Shown: positions 39,048 through 45,064 of the stretch, piece after piece
Numbering within the stretch: the stretch's first letter is position 1
How the letters are laid out: the number at the start of each line of letters is the position of its first letter
Source of the DNA: a virus
Reading direction: 5' to 3' (one strand)
Virus record (IMG/VR): IMGVR_UViG_3300047173_000128
Span: 1 to 45,064 of that record
DNA: 45,064 nucleotides
Made by a program: the position numbers and the translations under genes
Notes under the pieces: model-generated
The model's input: the letters and a program-made list of their open reading frames with translations, nothing else
The model's database searches: none
Told to the model about the DNA's origin: nothing

Positions 39048-41055
39048 CCTCGATCCGATCTTCGAGGCTGCCGGCGCGGAATGGAACGTCGATCCGCGGC
39101 TGCTGAAGGCGATTGCCGGTCAGGAAAGCGACTTCGATCCGGCGGCGGTATCAAAGGTCGGTGCGCAGGGCATCATGGGGATAATGCCGCCGACGCAAAA
39201 GGCGCTCGGGGTGTCCGATCCGGCCGATCCGGTCCAGTCGATCTATGGTGGCGCGAAATACCTTTCGCAGGCGCTCGATGCCGAGAAGTCGCCGGAGGGG
39301 GCGCTGCTCTACTACCACGGCGGCCCTGATTGGCGGAAAGCCTATGGCCCTGAAAGCGCCGGCTACGTCCCAGCAGTGACCGCGCGCTACCAGCAGCTTG
39401 CCAGGGCCAGCGCGCCTGCCACGACACAGGGAGCACAGACAGCCGTGCCCGCATCCTCCGCCCCGGTCGATCCGTTTACCGCTGCCCTCAATGGCGGCGC
39501 CCCGGCAACACTGGGCGGCGCCGCGCCGGCGCCGGATGATCCGTTCACGCAAGCCATGTCTGGTGGAGATGATCCAAGCCCGACGACGAAGGCCGCGGGC
39601 ACTGATGCCGCGCTTCCCCCCAACAGCGGGCTCGGCGCATCGATTTTGCGGGGGGTCCACGAAGCCACCGACGTCCCCGCGATCGCCTTGGCGCGCGGCG
39701 CCGACTACGTCGCCAACACGCTGGGCTTTCACCCGGACTTCGCGAAAGGGGCGGCTGAAACGGCCGCGCCATTCAACCAGTCCTACGACGCAGATCCAAA
39801 CAACCAGGGCTGGGAGCCGGCAGCGGCGCGACTCGCCGGCAACGCGCTGATCACCGTCCCGGCGTCACTCAGCGCCGGAAAGCTCGCCAGCACAGCCGTC
39901 GGCGAGCTTGCCGGGCCGATCCTTAACCGCCTCGCATCGCCCGTCGTATCCGGCGCAGCGCAGGGAGCGACAGCGTCCGCCATGACTGGCGGCGATGTTG
40001 GAGAGGGAGCAGGGATCGGTGCCGCGCTCGGCGGTGTCGGAGGCGTCCTCGGCGCTGGCGTCAACAAGCTCATGACAACCAACAACCCGCTCGTCGAGGC
40101 GGCCGTCAACAAATTCGCCATTCCTCTGCGCGCAGGCCAGACATCGGACAGCAGGTTCATTCGCTATCTGGACAGCCAGCTCGGCAACCTGCCCTTCTCC
40201 GGCCAGGAGGCATCGAACGCCGCGCAGCGGACCGCGTTCAACCGAGCCGTTTCACAGACGTTCGGCGAAGACGCGGGAAAGATTACGCCCGCCGTCATGC
40301 AGCAGGCCAAGGATCGCATTGGCGGCGTGATGAACGACATTGCCGGCCGGACCACGATCCAAGCCGATTCTCAATTGCTCGACGACCTCGGCCGCATCGA
40401 GGCCAACGCCCAAAAGATGCCCAGTATCACGGGGGACATTGCGCCGCACATCACGGACATCCTGGATACCGCTTCGCAGAACAACGGTGCCATTTCCGGA
40501 AGCGCCTATCAGGCTCTGACAGGCCACGGCAGCGCCCTCAGCGTCGCGCAGCAGTCGGGCGAAGGGACGGTTCGTAACTATGCCAACCAAATCCGCGAGG
40601 CGTTGGACGACGCATTCCAGCGGTCGGCCTCGCCCGAGGATATCGAGGCGCTCTCGGAAGCGCGGATGCAGTACAAGAACATGATGACTGTTGCGCCGCT
40701 GGTCAACAAAGGTATCCCTGGCGACATCAGTCCGTTGCTGTTGCAGGGCGCGGCAAACCGCTCGTTCAAGGCCAACGCATTTCGCGGCGCCGGCGATCTC
40801 GGAGAGCTAGGGGATATCGGGCAGACCAACCTAAAGCCGCCTCCGGACAGCGGGACGGCAACCCGAAGCATGATCAACAGTACGCTCTACGGCGACACCA
40901 AGGCGGCCGGAACCATGATGCTAGGGGCTACGGCTGGCCGCCTCGCCGGGTCATTTATGCGCGCGAATCCACTTACCGGCCCATCGGGTATCCAGGGCGT
41001 CATTCCGACCATGGTTATTTTGCGCAACAGGCTGATAAGCCGACAGCCGGAATAA
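39034..41055 (+). CDS. Ejection protein with lytic transglycosylase domain
   Basis: The 673-residue protein has an N-terminal SLT domain (1-120): LLKAIAGQESDFDPAAVSKV with catalytic Glu31, GAQGIMGIMPPTQKALG and YGGAKYLSQALD. A Pro/Ala linker and a long body with helical and Gly-rich parts follow. Internal virion transglycosylases (P22 gp16/T7 gp16-like) open peptidoglycan for DNA passage. A small leftward membrane gene overlaps its last 105 bp on the other strand. Confidence 0.8.
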   Translation: MPLNDLDPIFEAAGAEWNVDPRLLKAIAGQESDFDPAAVSKVGAQGIMGIMPPTQKALGVSDPADPVQSIYGGAKYLSQALDAEKSPEGALLYYHGGPDWRKAYGPESAGYVPAVTARYQQLARASAPATTQGAQTAVPASSAPVDPFTAALNGGAPATLGGAAPAPDDPFTQAMSGGDDPSPTTKAAGTDAALPPNSGLGASILRGVHEATDVPAIALARGADYVANTLGFHPDFAKGAAETAAPFNQSYDADPNNQGWEPAAARLAGNALITVPASLSAGKLASTAVGELAGPILNRLASPVVSGAAQGATASAMTGGDVGEGAGIGAALGGVGGVLGAGVNKLMTTNNPLVEAAVNKFAIPLRAGQTSDSRFIRYLDSQLGNLPFSGQEASNAAQRTAFNRAVSQTFGEDAGKITPAVMQQAKDRIGGVMNDIAGRTTIQADSQLLDDLGRIEANAQKMPSITGDIAPHITDILDTASQNNGAISGSAYQALTGHGSALSVAQQSGEGTVRNYANQIREALDDAFQRSASPEDIEALSEARMQYKNMMTVAPLVNKGIPGDISPLLLQGAANRSFKANAFRGAGDLGELGDIGQTNLKPPPDSGTATRSMINSTLYGDTKAAGTMMLGATAGRLAGSFMRANPLTGPSGIQGVIPTMVILRNRLISRQPE

Positions 41056-41385
41056 AACAAAGGCGATGATCCGGCCTAGCTTATACGCTGACGAGTGGCC
41101 TCGTGGGGGTTTGACCCCTCGTGCATCCGTGCCGTGCGTGTCCTTCGTACGTAATAGGTACGCCGGAACAGAGGAAATGATCCAGCCCAGCACGGCGCAG
41201 AGAAGCAACCAGATTACGACAACACCGTGACCGGCGCCAGGTCCTACCACCTCTGCCACCCGGCCAAACCAGTCGTCGCCCCAAATAACCAACCCTACGG
41301 TGAAGCACGGCCACAGTAGAACACGGCCAATCCAATTACCGCCGAACCACAGTATAGCGACGACGAGGCCGATCACAATGTGCAT
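40951..41385 (-). CDS. Membrane protein overlapping ejection gene
   Basis: The 144-residue protein has two hydrophobic segments (HIVIGLVVAILWFGGNWIG, GHGVVVIWLLLCAVLGWIIS) followed by a basic soluble part. AGGAG 6 bases before ATG 41385 is a strong ribosome site. Its 3' third lies antisense to the end of the transglycosylase gene, and an earlier end may be the true one in relatives. A superinfection or lysis role is possible; unproven. Confidence 0.55.
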   Translation of the reverse strand: MHIVIGLVVAILWFGGNWIGRVLLWPCFTVGLVIWGDDWFGRVAEVVGPGAGHGVVVIWLLLCAVLGWIISSVPAYLLRTKDTHGTDARGVKPPRGHSSAYKLGRIIAFVLFRLSAYQPVAQNNHGRNDALDTRWAGKWIRAHK

Positions 41386-41394
41386 GTCAGTCTC

Positions 41395-41604
41395 CTAGCC
41401 GCGCCCGAACGCGTGCAGTATTTCCGGCAGCCGGGCGATCACTGCGGCCAGGATGGCGCCCGCGACGGTCAGCGGCACAATCCAGCGCTCGCGGTTGAAC
41501 TTGCGCGCTTCGGCCAACAATTTGACGTTCTCAGCAAGGTCTCGGTCAATTCTGGCGATGACCGCCCGCAGGTCGATCGGATCCCGTTCGGGGGTGTCGC
41601 TCAT
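41395..41604 (-). CDS. Small membrane protein, relative of the 15437 product
   Basis: The 69-residue protein (MSDTPERDPIDLRAVIARID, RDLAENVKLLAEARKF) ends in one membrane helix (WIVPLTVAGAILAAVIARLP). It shares its MSDTP start and layout with the 15437-15688 protein. ATG 41604 is chosen by this match; no good Shine-Dalgarno is seen. It starts a leftward pair with the 40951 membrane gene, opposite to the lysis genes. Confidence 0.6.
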   Translation of the reverse strand: MSDTPERDPIDLRAVIARIDRDLAENVKLLAEARKFNRERWIVPLTVAGAILAAVIARLPEILHAFGRG

Positions 41605-41760
41605 CGCGGAACACCCGCGCCAATGCTGACACGGGTGATGATTTTTTCTATGTAACGGGAAGCCTTCGGCATGGGTCAACTCCATACGGTGGGTCAGAGG
41701 TGGCCGGTGTGTCGAGCACCGCGCCGCCTCGTCCATGCCGCTTTCCTTGGTGTTTGTCAA

Positions 41761-41800
41761 CGAACGTTCATCCTACGTTCGCGTGTCCGGTTTTAACCGG
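41761..41800. promoter_or_regulatory. Two palindromes before the lysis genes
   Basis: CGAACGT (41761) / ACGTTCG (41775-41781) and CCGGTTTTAACCGG (41787-41800) lie back to back 60-100 bp before the gene at 41858, in the 250-bp gap between divergent genes. They may be operators of the lysis transcript. Confidence 0.4.
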
Positions 41801-41857
41801 CTGGCAACCGTTCGCATGCGATGAGCGCCAGCACCGAGATCGTTTCGCTGTGGTGCC

Positions 41858-42625
41858 ATGAAAATCCTGTTGGTCGACGACGACGACGCGCAGCGCAGGG
41901 TCGCCGCCCAGTTGCTTGGCCACGACGGTAACGAGGTTGTCGAGGCGTCGAGCGGTGAAGCCGCGGTCGCCGCGGCCGCAGCGGCGAACTTTGATCTCGT
42001 CCTGATGGACGTCCGTATGGCCGGCGGGATCGACGGCATCGAGGCCACCCGCCGCATCCGCAGTCTCGCCGGCACCCGCGGGCGTCTGCCGATCGTGGCG
42101 ATGAGCGCGGCGGGCGTGCCGGAACAGACCTGGCGCGGCGCAGGTGCCGATGGCTTCATGGACAAGAATCGCGCCTTCGACGACGGGCTGGTCGAGGCGG
42201 TGAAAGCAGCGATCGGGAGCGCTTCGAAGGGCAGGACAGTATCGTTCGAGGTGCCGCCGGCTGCCCCGGCCAAAGTCGAGACCGATGGTTTCTACGTTCC
42301 GCGCATCGTGTTCATTACGGTCTTGCTGGGATTTCCGGCGCTCATCGCCAGCGGCGCCTGGTACATGGGCACGCAAGCGGCCGAGGCCCGGAACCTGGCC
42401 AAGGTCCAGGTCGACGATGCGCGGCGCCTGGCCGACGCGGTGGTGACCGCGCGGACCGAGATCGAGGCCGAGCAGGCGGCCCTGAACGCCCGCGTGGCGG
42501 TGAACGGTGAGGCTGTGGTGAAGCTGGATCGTGATCATACCGAGAGCATCAACCGGATCGACCAGCGGCTGACCCGGCTGGAGGCGCAGATGAGTTTCTT
42601 CGTCAGTACCGGCGGCCGCAGATAA
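41858..42625 (+). CDS. Receiver domain fused to membrane anchor and coiled coil
   Basis: The 255-residue protein starts with a complete-looking response-regulator receiver domain (1-115): acid cluster in ILLVDDDDAQ, phosphoacceptor Asp51 (LVLMDVRMAGG), Ser83 (IVAMSAAG) and Lys103 (FMDKNRAF), with spacing as in CheY. After a Pro-rich linker comes one membrane helix (about 148-170, IVFITVLLGFPALIASGAWY), then a long coiled coil (about 175-245). No output domain or kinase is present. The next gene encodes a lipoprotein and overlaps by 1 bp, giving an inner-membrane/outer-membrane spanin-like pair. That pairing is inference. Confidence 0.8.
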   Translation: MKILLVDDDDAQRRVAAQLLGHDGNEVVEASSGEAAVAAAAAANFDLVLMDVRMAGGIDGIEATRRIRSLAGTRGRLPIVAMSAAGVPEQTWRGAGADGFMDKNRAFDDGLVEAVKAAIGSASKGRTVSFEVPPAAPAKVETDGFYVPRIVFITVLLGFPALIASGAWYMGTQAAEARNLAKVQVDDARRLADAVVTARTEIEAEQAALNARVAVNGEAVVKLDRDHTESINRIDQRLTRLEAQMSFFVSTGGRR

Positions 42626-43056
42626 TGCGGTGTGTCGCGCTGCTGCTGCTGACGAGCACGTTGTGCGGCTGCGGCTGCACCTGCGGATCAAAGGCAGAGC
42701 CGCCGGCGGCGGCGGTGGAGGCGCCACGGCCCGCGACACCCGCGCTGAAGCCGCCGCCCTCGGCCGGCCCGGCGAAGGCAAGTGCCGATCCGGTCGCCGA
42801 GGTCGCGAGCCTTTCGCCGCACCAGGTGATCGTTGCCGCGGAGGCGGCGCACGACGACGCGGCCGGCTATGTGGCCTGGCGCGAGAGCAAGCCCACAAAC
42901 ATCGAACGACTGACGGTGCTGACCCGCGATCTGGACGGGGCGATCACCCGGATGCGGGCGCATGAGGTCGGCCACAAATACCCGCCGGGCGATGTCTTCG
43001 CCGCGCGCGCGGCGCTGCGGGCACTGCGGTTGTTCCTGCGGGAGAAAGGAGACTAG
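42625..43056 (+). CDS. Proline-rich lipoprotein, o-spanin-like
   Basis: The 143-residue protein has a signal sequence CVALLLLTSTLCGC with lipobox-like LCGC (lipidated Cys16 likely; Cys14, 18 and 20 nearby). A Pro/Ala-rich stretch (EPPAAAVEAPRPATPALKPP) and a helical C-terminal half (HQVIVAAEAAHDDAAGYVAW) follow. Outer-membrane spanins are short proline-rich lipoproteins next to i-spanin genes; this one is longer than most. TAATG overlap with the receiver-domain gene. Confidence 0.65.
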   Translation: MRCVALLLLTSTLCGCGCTCGSKAEPPAAAVEAPRPATPALKPPPSAGPAKASADPVAEVASLSPHQVIVAAEAAHDDAAGYVAWRESKPTNIERLTVLTRDLDGAITRMRAHEVGHKYPPGDVFAARAALRALRLFLREKGD

Positions 43057-43058
43057 CC

Positions 43059-43280
43059 ATGGCATCAGCCGACGCCTGGACCAAGGCGCAGACCGCCCAA
43101 TTCATCCACGCGACGGGTGTGTCGCTGACCAACCCGGCGCTCAAGGCAGAAGAGCGCGCAGTGCTGGAGGCCGAGCGCGACGGTGCCAACGCCTGGCTGC
43201 GCTACCTGGAGGCCATCGAGGTGATGAAGGTGCCTGCGGACAGCGCACCTCGCGGCATGACCCGGGGGGAGCGCCTGTAG
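43059..43280 (+). CDS. Hypothetical protein of lysis region
   Basis: The 73-residue protein (SADAWTKAQTAQFIHATG, LKAEERAVLEAERDGANAWL) is helical. Strong GGAGAAAGGAG precedes the ATG at 43059. Not recognised; perhaps a helper of holin or spanin. Confidence 0.6.
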   Translation: MASADAWTKAQTAQFIHATGVSLTNPALKAEERAVLEAERDGANAWLRYLEAIEVMKVPADSAPRGMTRGERL

Positions 43281-43281
43281 G

Positions 43282-43875
43282 ATGGCCAACTTCGGCGCCG
43301 ATGTGCTTGATATAGTAGGAGCGGTCGCGCCGACGATCGCGACGGCGCTCGGCGGCCCGTTGGCAGGTCTCGGGGTGCGCGCGATTTGTGGGGCGCTCGG
43401 CCTGGCGCCCGACACGCCGCCGGAAAAGGTGGCCGACGCGGTGACCGCCGCGACACCGGATCAGCTTCTGGCGCTGAAGCAGGCGGACAATGCCTTCGCC
43501 GCGCAGATGAAGCAATTGGACGTCGACTTCGCCAAGCTGTCGCAGGCCGACGTGGCGAGCGCGCGCCAGCGCGAGGTCGCCGTGCACGACCACACGCCGT
43601 CGATCCTGGCCTTCTCGCTGACGCTTGGCTTCTTCGGCCTGCTCGGGCTGATGGCGTTTCACGCGCTGCCGGCCGACAACATGGCGCCGGTCAATATCAT
43701 GCTGGGCGCCCTGGGCACGGCATGGATGGCCGCGATGAACTATTTCTTCGGCAGCACATACGGGTCGAAGACCAAGGACGCGATGCTGTTCCAGTCGGTG
43801 CCGGCCTCTTCTTTGCCGGCTCCGCCGGTAGGGAGGTCGCCTAGTCTTGTCGGCGCGGGAGCAAACCATGGATAA
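43282..43875 (+). CDS. Holin, 3-TM GTA-type
   Basis: The 197-residue protein has a helical N-terminal part with a first hydrophobic segment (APTIATALGGPLAGLG), then QADVASARQREVAVHD, TPSILAFSLTLGFFGLLGLM and VNIMLGALGTAWMAAMNYFF, ending in GSTYGSKTKD. This matches 3-TM holins known from gene-transfer agents and alphaproteobacterial phages. It would form holes that release the endolysin. Overlaps the endolysin gene by 8 bp. Confidence 0.8.
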   Translation: MANFGADVLDIVGAVAPTIATALGGPLAGLGVRAICGALGLAPDTPPEKVADAVTAATPDQLLALKQADNAFAAQMKQLDVDFAKLSQADVASARQREVAVHDHTPSILAFSLTLGFFGLLGLMAFHALPADNMAPVNIMLGALGTAWMAAMNYFFGSTYGSKTKDAMLFQSVPASSLPAPPVGRSPSLVGAGANHG

Positions 43876-44497
43876 GCCGCATCAGTATGTCCGCGGCGGC
43901 GTATCGTGGGCGGTTCTGCCTGACGGGATCAGCATCGATGGTGCCGCACCGGTCGGCACCGCTGGGCCGCCGGAGACAGTGCGGCGCGTGCTCGGATGGT
44001 TTGGCCCGGCGATCGAAGCCGCGAGCGATGTGTTCGGCGTGCCGAAAGCGGTGCTGGTCGCGATCATCTGCAACGAGAGTGCCGGCGGCGTGACCGACCT
44101 TGAGCAGGTGCAGACGGCGCGGCGGGAGGAGCCGGGCTATGTTTCGGAGCATGCGACGCCGGACCGGGTCAGTGTCGGCTGCTGCCAGACGCTGGTGTCG
44201 ACCGCGCGGGCCGCGCTGATGCGCCCGGCGCTGTCAGCGCTCGATCTGTGCGTGCCGGAGACCTCGATCCTGGCAGCGGCTGGCTACATTGCCTCGCAGC
44301 GTCGCGTGACGCAGTTCGATCCGGTGCTGATCGCGGCGGCCTACAATGCCGGCGGCCTGCACCCGGAGCCCATCTCTGTGAACCGCTGGGGTCTGCGCTG
44401 CTATCCGCTGAACACGGGACAATACATCGACCGGTTCGTGCTCTGGTACAACGATGCGGTGGCGGTGCTGGGGCACCTGAATGGCTCTCCAAGTTAG
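43868..44497 (+). CDS. Endolysin, transglycosylase-like
   Basis: The 209-residue protein has a lysozyme/SLT-like fold: VFGVPKAVLVAIICNESAGG (candidate catalytic Glu70), VSVGCCQTLVSTA and PVLIAAAYNAGGLHPEP. It should cut peptidoglycan at the end of the lytic cycle. ATG 43868 has GGGAG 7-11 bases upstream; it sits directly after the holin, the usual place. Confidence 0.8.
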   Translation: MDKPHQYVRGGVSWAVLPDGISIDGAAPVGTAGPPETVRRVLGWFGPAIEAASDVFGVPKAVLVAIICNESAGGVTDLEQVQTARREEPGYVSEHATPDRVSVGCCQTLVSTARAALMRPALSALDLCVPETSILAAAGYIASQRRVTQFDPVLIAAAYNAGGLHPEPISVNRWGLRCYPLNTGQYIDRFVLWYNDAVAVLGHLNGSPS

Positions 44498-44669
44498 CGA
44501 GCTTGGCCGGCTTGCTCTCCACAACGCCGGCCCTGGTCCGAAACGCGGCTCGGACGCTGCCATGGCCGCGCGTCTTGATGACATCATCCCCAAACTTGGC
44601 CCGGCGGGCGGGGACCTCCCGCCGGGTTCCTTTCGAGGACTGACCAATGTTCATGGTGAACGAGGGTGA
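44481..44669 (+). CDS. Hypothetical frame after endolysin
   Basis: A 62-residue product (ALQVSELGRLALHNAGPG, RLDDIIPKLGPAGGD) spans a strong hairpin at 44600-44626 and overlaps the endolysin end by 17 bp and the next gene start by 23 bp. No family recognised. It may not be translated. Confidence 0.35.
   Translation: MALQVSELGRLALHNAGPGPKRGSDAAMAARLDDIIPKLGPAGGDLPPGSFRGLTNVHGERG
44600..44626 (+). terminator. Hairpin after lysis genes
   Basis: A 9-bp perfect stem (CCCGGCGGG / CCCGCCGGG) with a 9-base loop is followed by TTCCTTTC. Likely a terminator of the lysis transcript; U tract incomplete. Confidence 0.55.
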
Positions 44670-44841
44670 GGCCGCGCTGATCCGCGCAGCTTACGAGCAC
44701 GGCGGCGAGGTGTCGGCGGCGGCTGAGATGTGCCGGCTGTTCCCGGGCCTGACCGACCAGGTGCAGGCGCGGCTGTCGGCGCGGATGATCGCGGGGTGGC
44801 GGCCGATTGTGCTAAAGTCGGGCGATGAAGATCACCGTTGA
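44647..44841 (+). CDS. Small helical protein
   Basis: The 64-residue protein (FMVNEGEAALIRAAYEHGGE, VSAAAEMCRLFPG) has GAGGA about 9 bases before the ATG at 44647. Perhaps a late or early small regulator; unknown. Overlaps the next gene by 17 bp. Confidence 0.5.
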   Translation: MFMVNEGEAALIRAAYEHGGEVSAAAEMCRLFPGLTDQVQARLSARMIAGWRPIVLKSGDEDHR

Positions 44842-45064
44842 GCCGACCGAGGAATTCTTCATGGCCGGCGATGTCATGTGCCGGATGTGGCAAGGGACCG
44901 CCGATCACGGCGACGGGCGGACAGAACCGTGCGTCGCGCTGATCGGGCACCCCAAGCTCAAGAACGACCTGCGCCGTCCAAAGATGGAAGAAATCGGCGA
45001 CCGCACAACAGTTTTTGAATTCGGCGGTCTGCGGGACCGGCAACGCGACTACATCGACTGGGTG
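44825..45064 (+). CDS. Phage small gene joined in frame to the transposon ATPase (partial)
   Basis: The first 38 codons encode a phage-type start (MKITVEPTEEFFMAGDVMCR, MWQGTADHGDG). From codon 39 on the DNA and reading frame are those of the AAA ATPase gene (LIGHPKLKNDL..., ATPase residue 162 on). The frame is open to the end of the window. If the 127-bp repeat marks circularity, translation would go on to 4367 and give a ~200-residue chimera; if it is an assembly joint, the true gene continues differently. Confidence 0.55.
   Translation, partial: MKITVEPTEEFFMAGDVMCRMWQGTADHGDGRTEPCVALIGHPKLKNDLRRPKMEEIGDRTTVFEFGGLRDRQRDYIDWV
44938..45064 (+). repeat. 127-bp exact direct repeat, copy 2 (window end)
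   Basis: Identical to 3878-4004. It touches the very end of the window, as an unresolved shared k-mer of an assembly would. Confidence 0.95.

Noticed and set aside
1-45064. tRNA genes or CRISPR array
   Set aside because: No cloverleaf with a TTCGAATC-type arm in a free position and no regularly spaced repeat-spacer series were found by eye.

Overview
The window is a GC-rich (roughly 65%), densely packed phage genome of about 40.4 kb (4536-44937), joined on its left to a transposon (694-4535) and a short stretch that is probably chromosomal (1-693). The phage has a P22-type head and short tail (large portal, P22-like coat, gp4-like and gp10-like proteins, ejection proteins, no tape measure or sheath). 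High GC, GTG/TTG starts and ATGA/TGATG gene overlaps suit an alphaproteobacterial host, perhaps Rhodospirillales/Acetobacteraceae. The host group is my inference from general style; no host marker gene is present.

Left part: 1-693 holds an end fragment of a related transposon and the first part of an IS21-type istA gene. The transposon 694-4535 carries a serine recombinase, a DDE transposase and an AAA ATPase, all co-directional and overlapping. It is bounded by matched ~168-bp arrays of short repeats ending in TGTA...TACA. No target duplication is visible.

Phage early region (4536-11371): a leftward recombination operon (small protein, ERF annealing protein, inserted homing-type endonuclease, YqaJ-like exonuclease) and a rightward operon (YdaS/Cro-like protein, small proteins, a replication initiator with iterons inside its own gene, a DnaA domain IV protein) face away from each other. 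Between them lies a control region with four 19-bp operators, two look-alike promoters and a shortened XRE repressor gene. Then come a structured leader with an intrinsic terminator, a NusG/RfaH-like protein (12111), a tyrosine recombinase with candidate arm sites (12875-13805), an HNH nuclease sharing its DNA-binding domain with the small terminase, and a ParB-like protein.

Late region (16377-41055): terminase, portal, scaffold and coat; a second homing-type endonuclease right after the coat gene; gp4-like and split gp10-like proteins; a long run of fibre genes including a 1344-aa protein with an internal duplication; a sulfotransferase-GNAT fusion; and three ejection-type proteins, one with a lytic transglycosylase domain. 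The lysis region (41395-44497) includes a response-regulator receiver domain fused to a membrane segment and coiled coil, followed by a lipoprotein (spanin-like layout), a 3-TM holin and a transglycosylase-like endolysin.

The last 127 bases (44938-45064) repeat 3878-4004 exactly. This suggests that the phage part closes into a circle of 41,060 bp through a piece of the transposon, or that the window is joined from two places at a shared assembly k-mer. The reader should treat the 1-3877 / phage linkage with caution.
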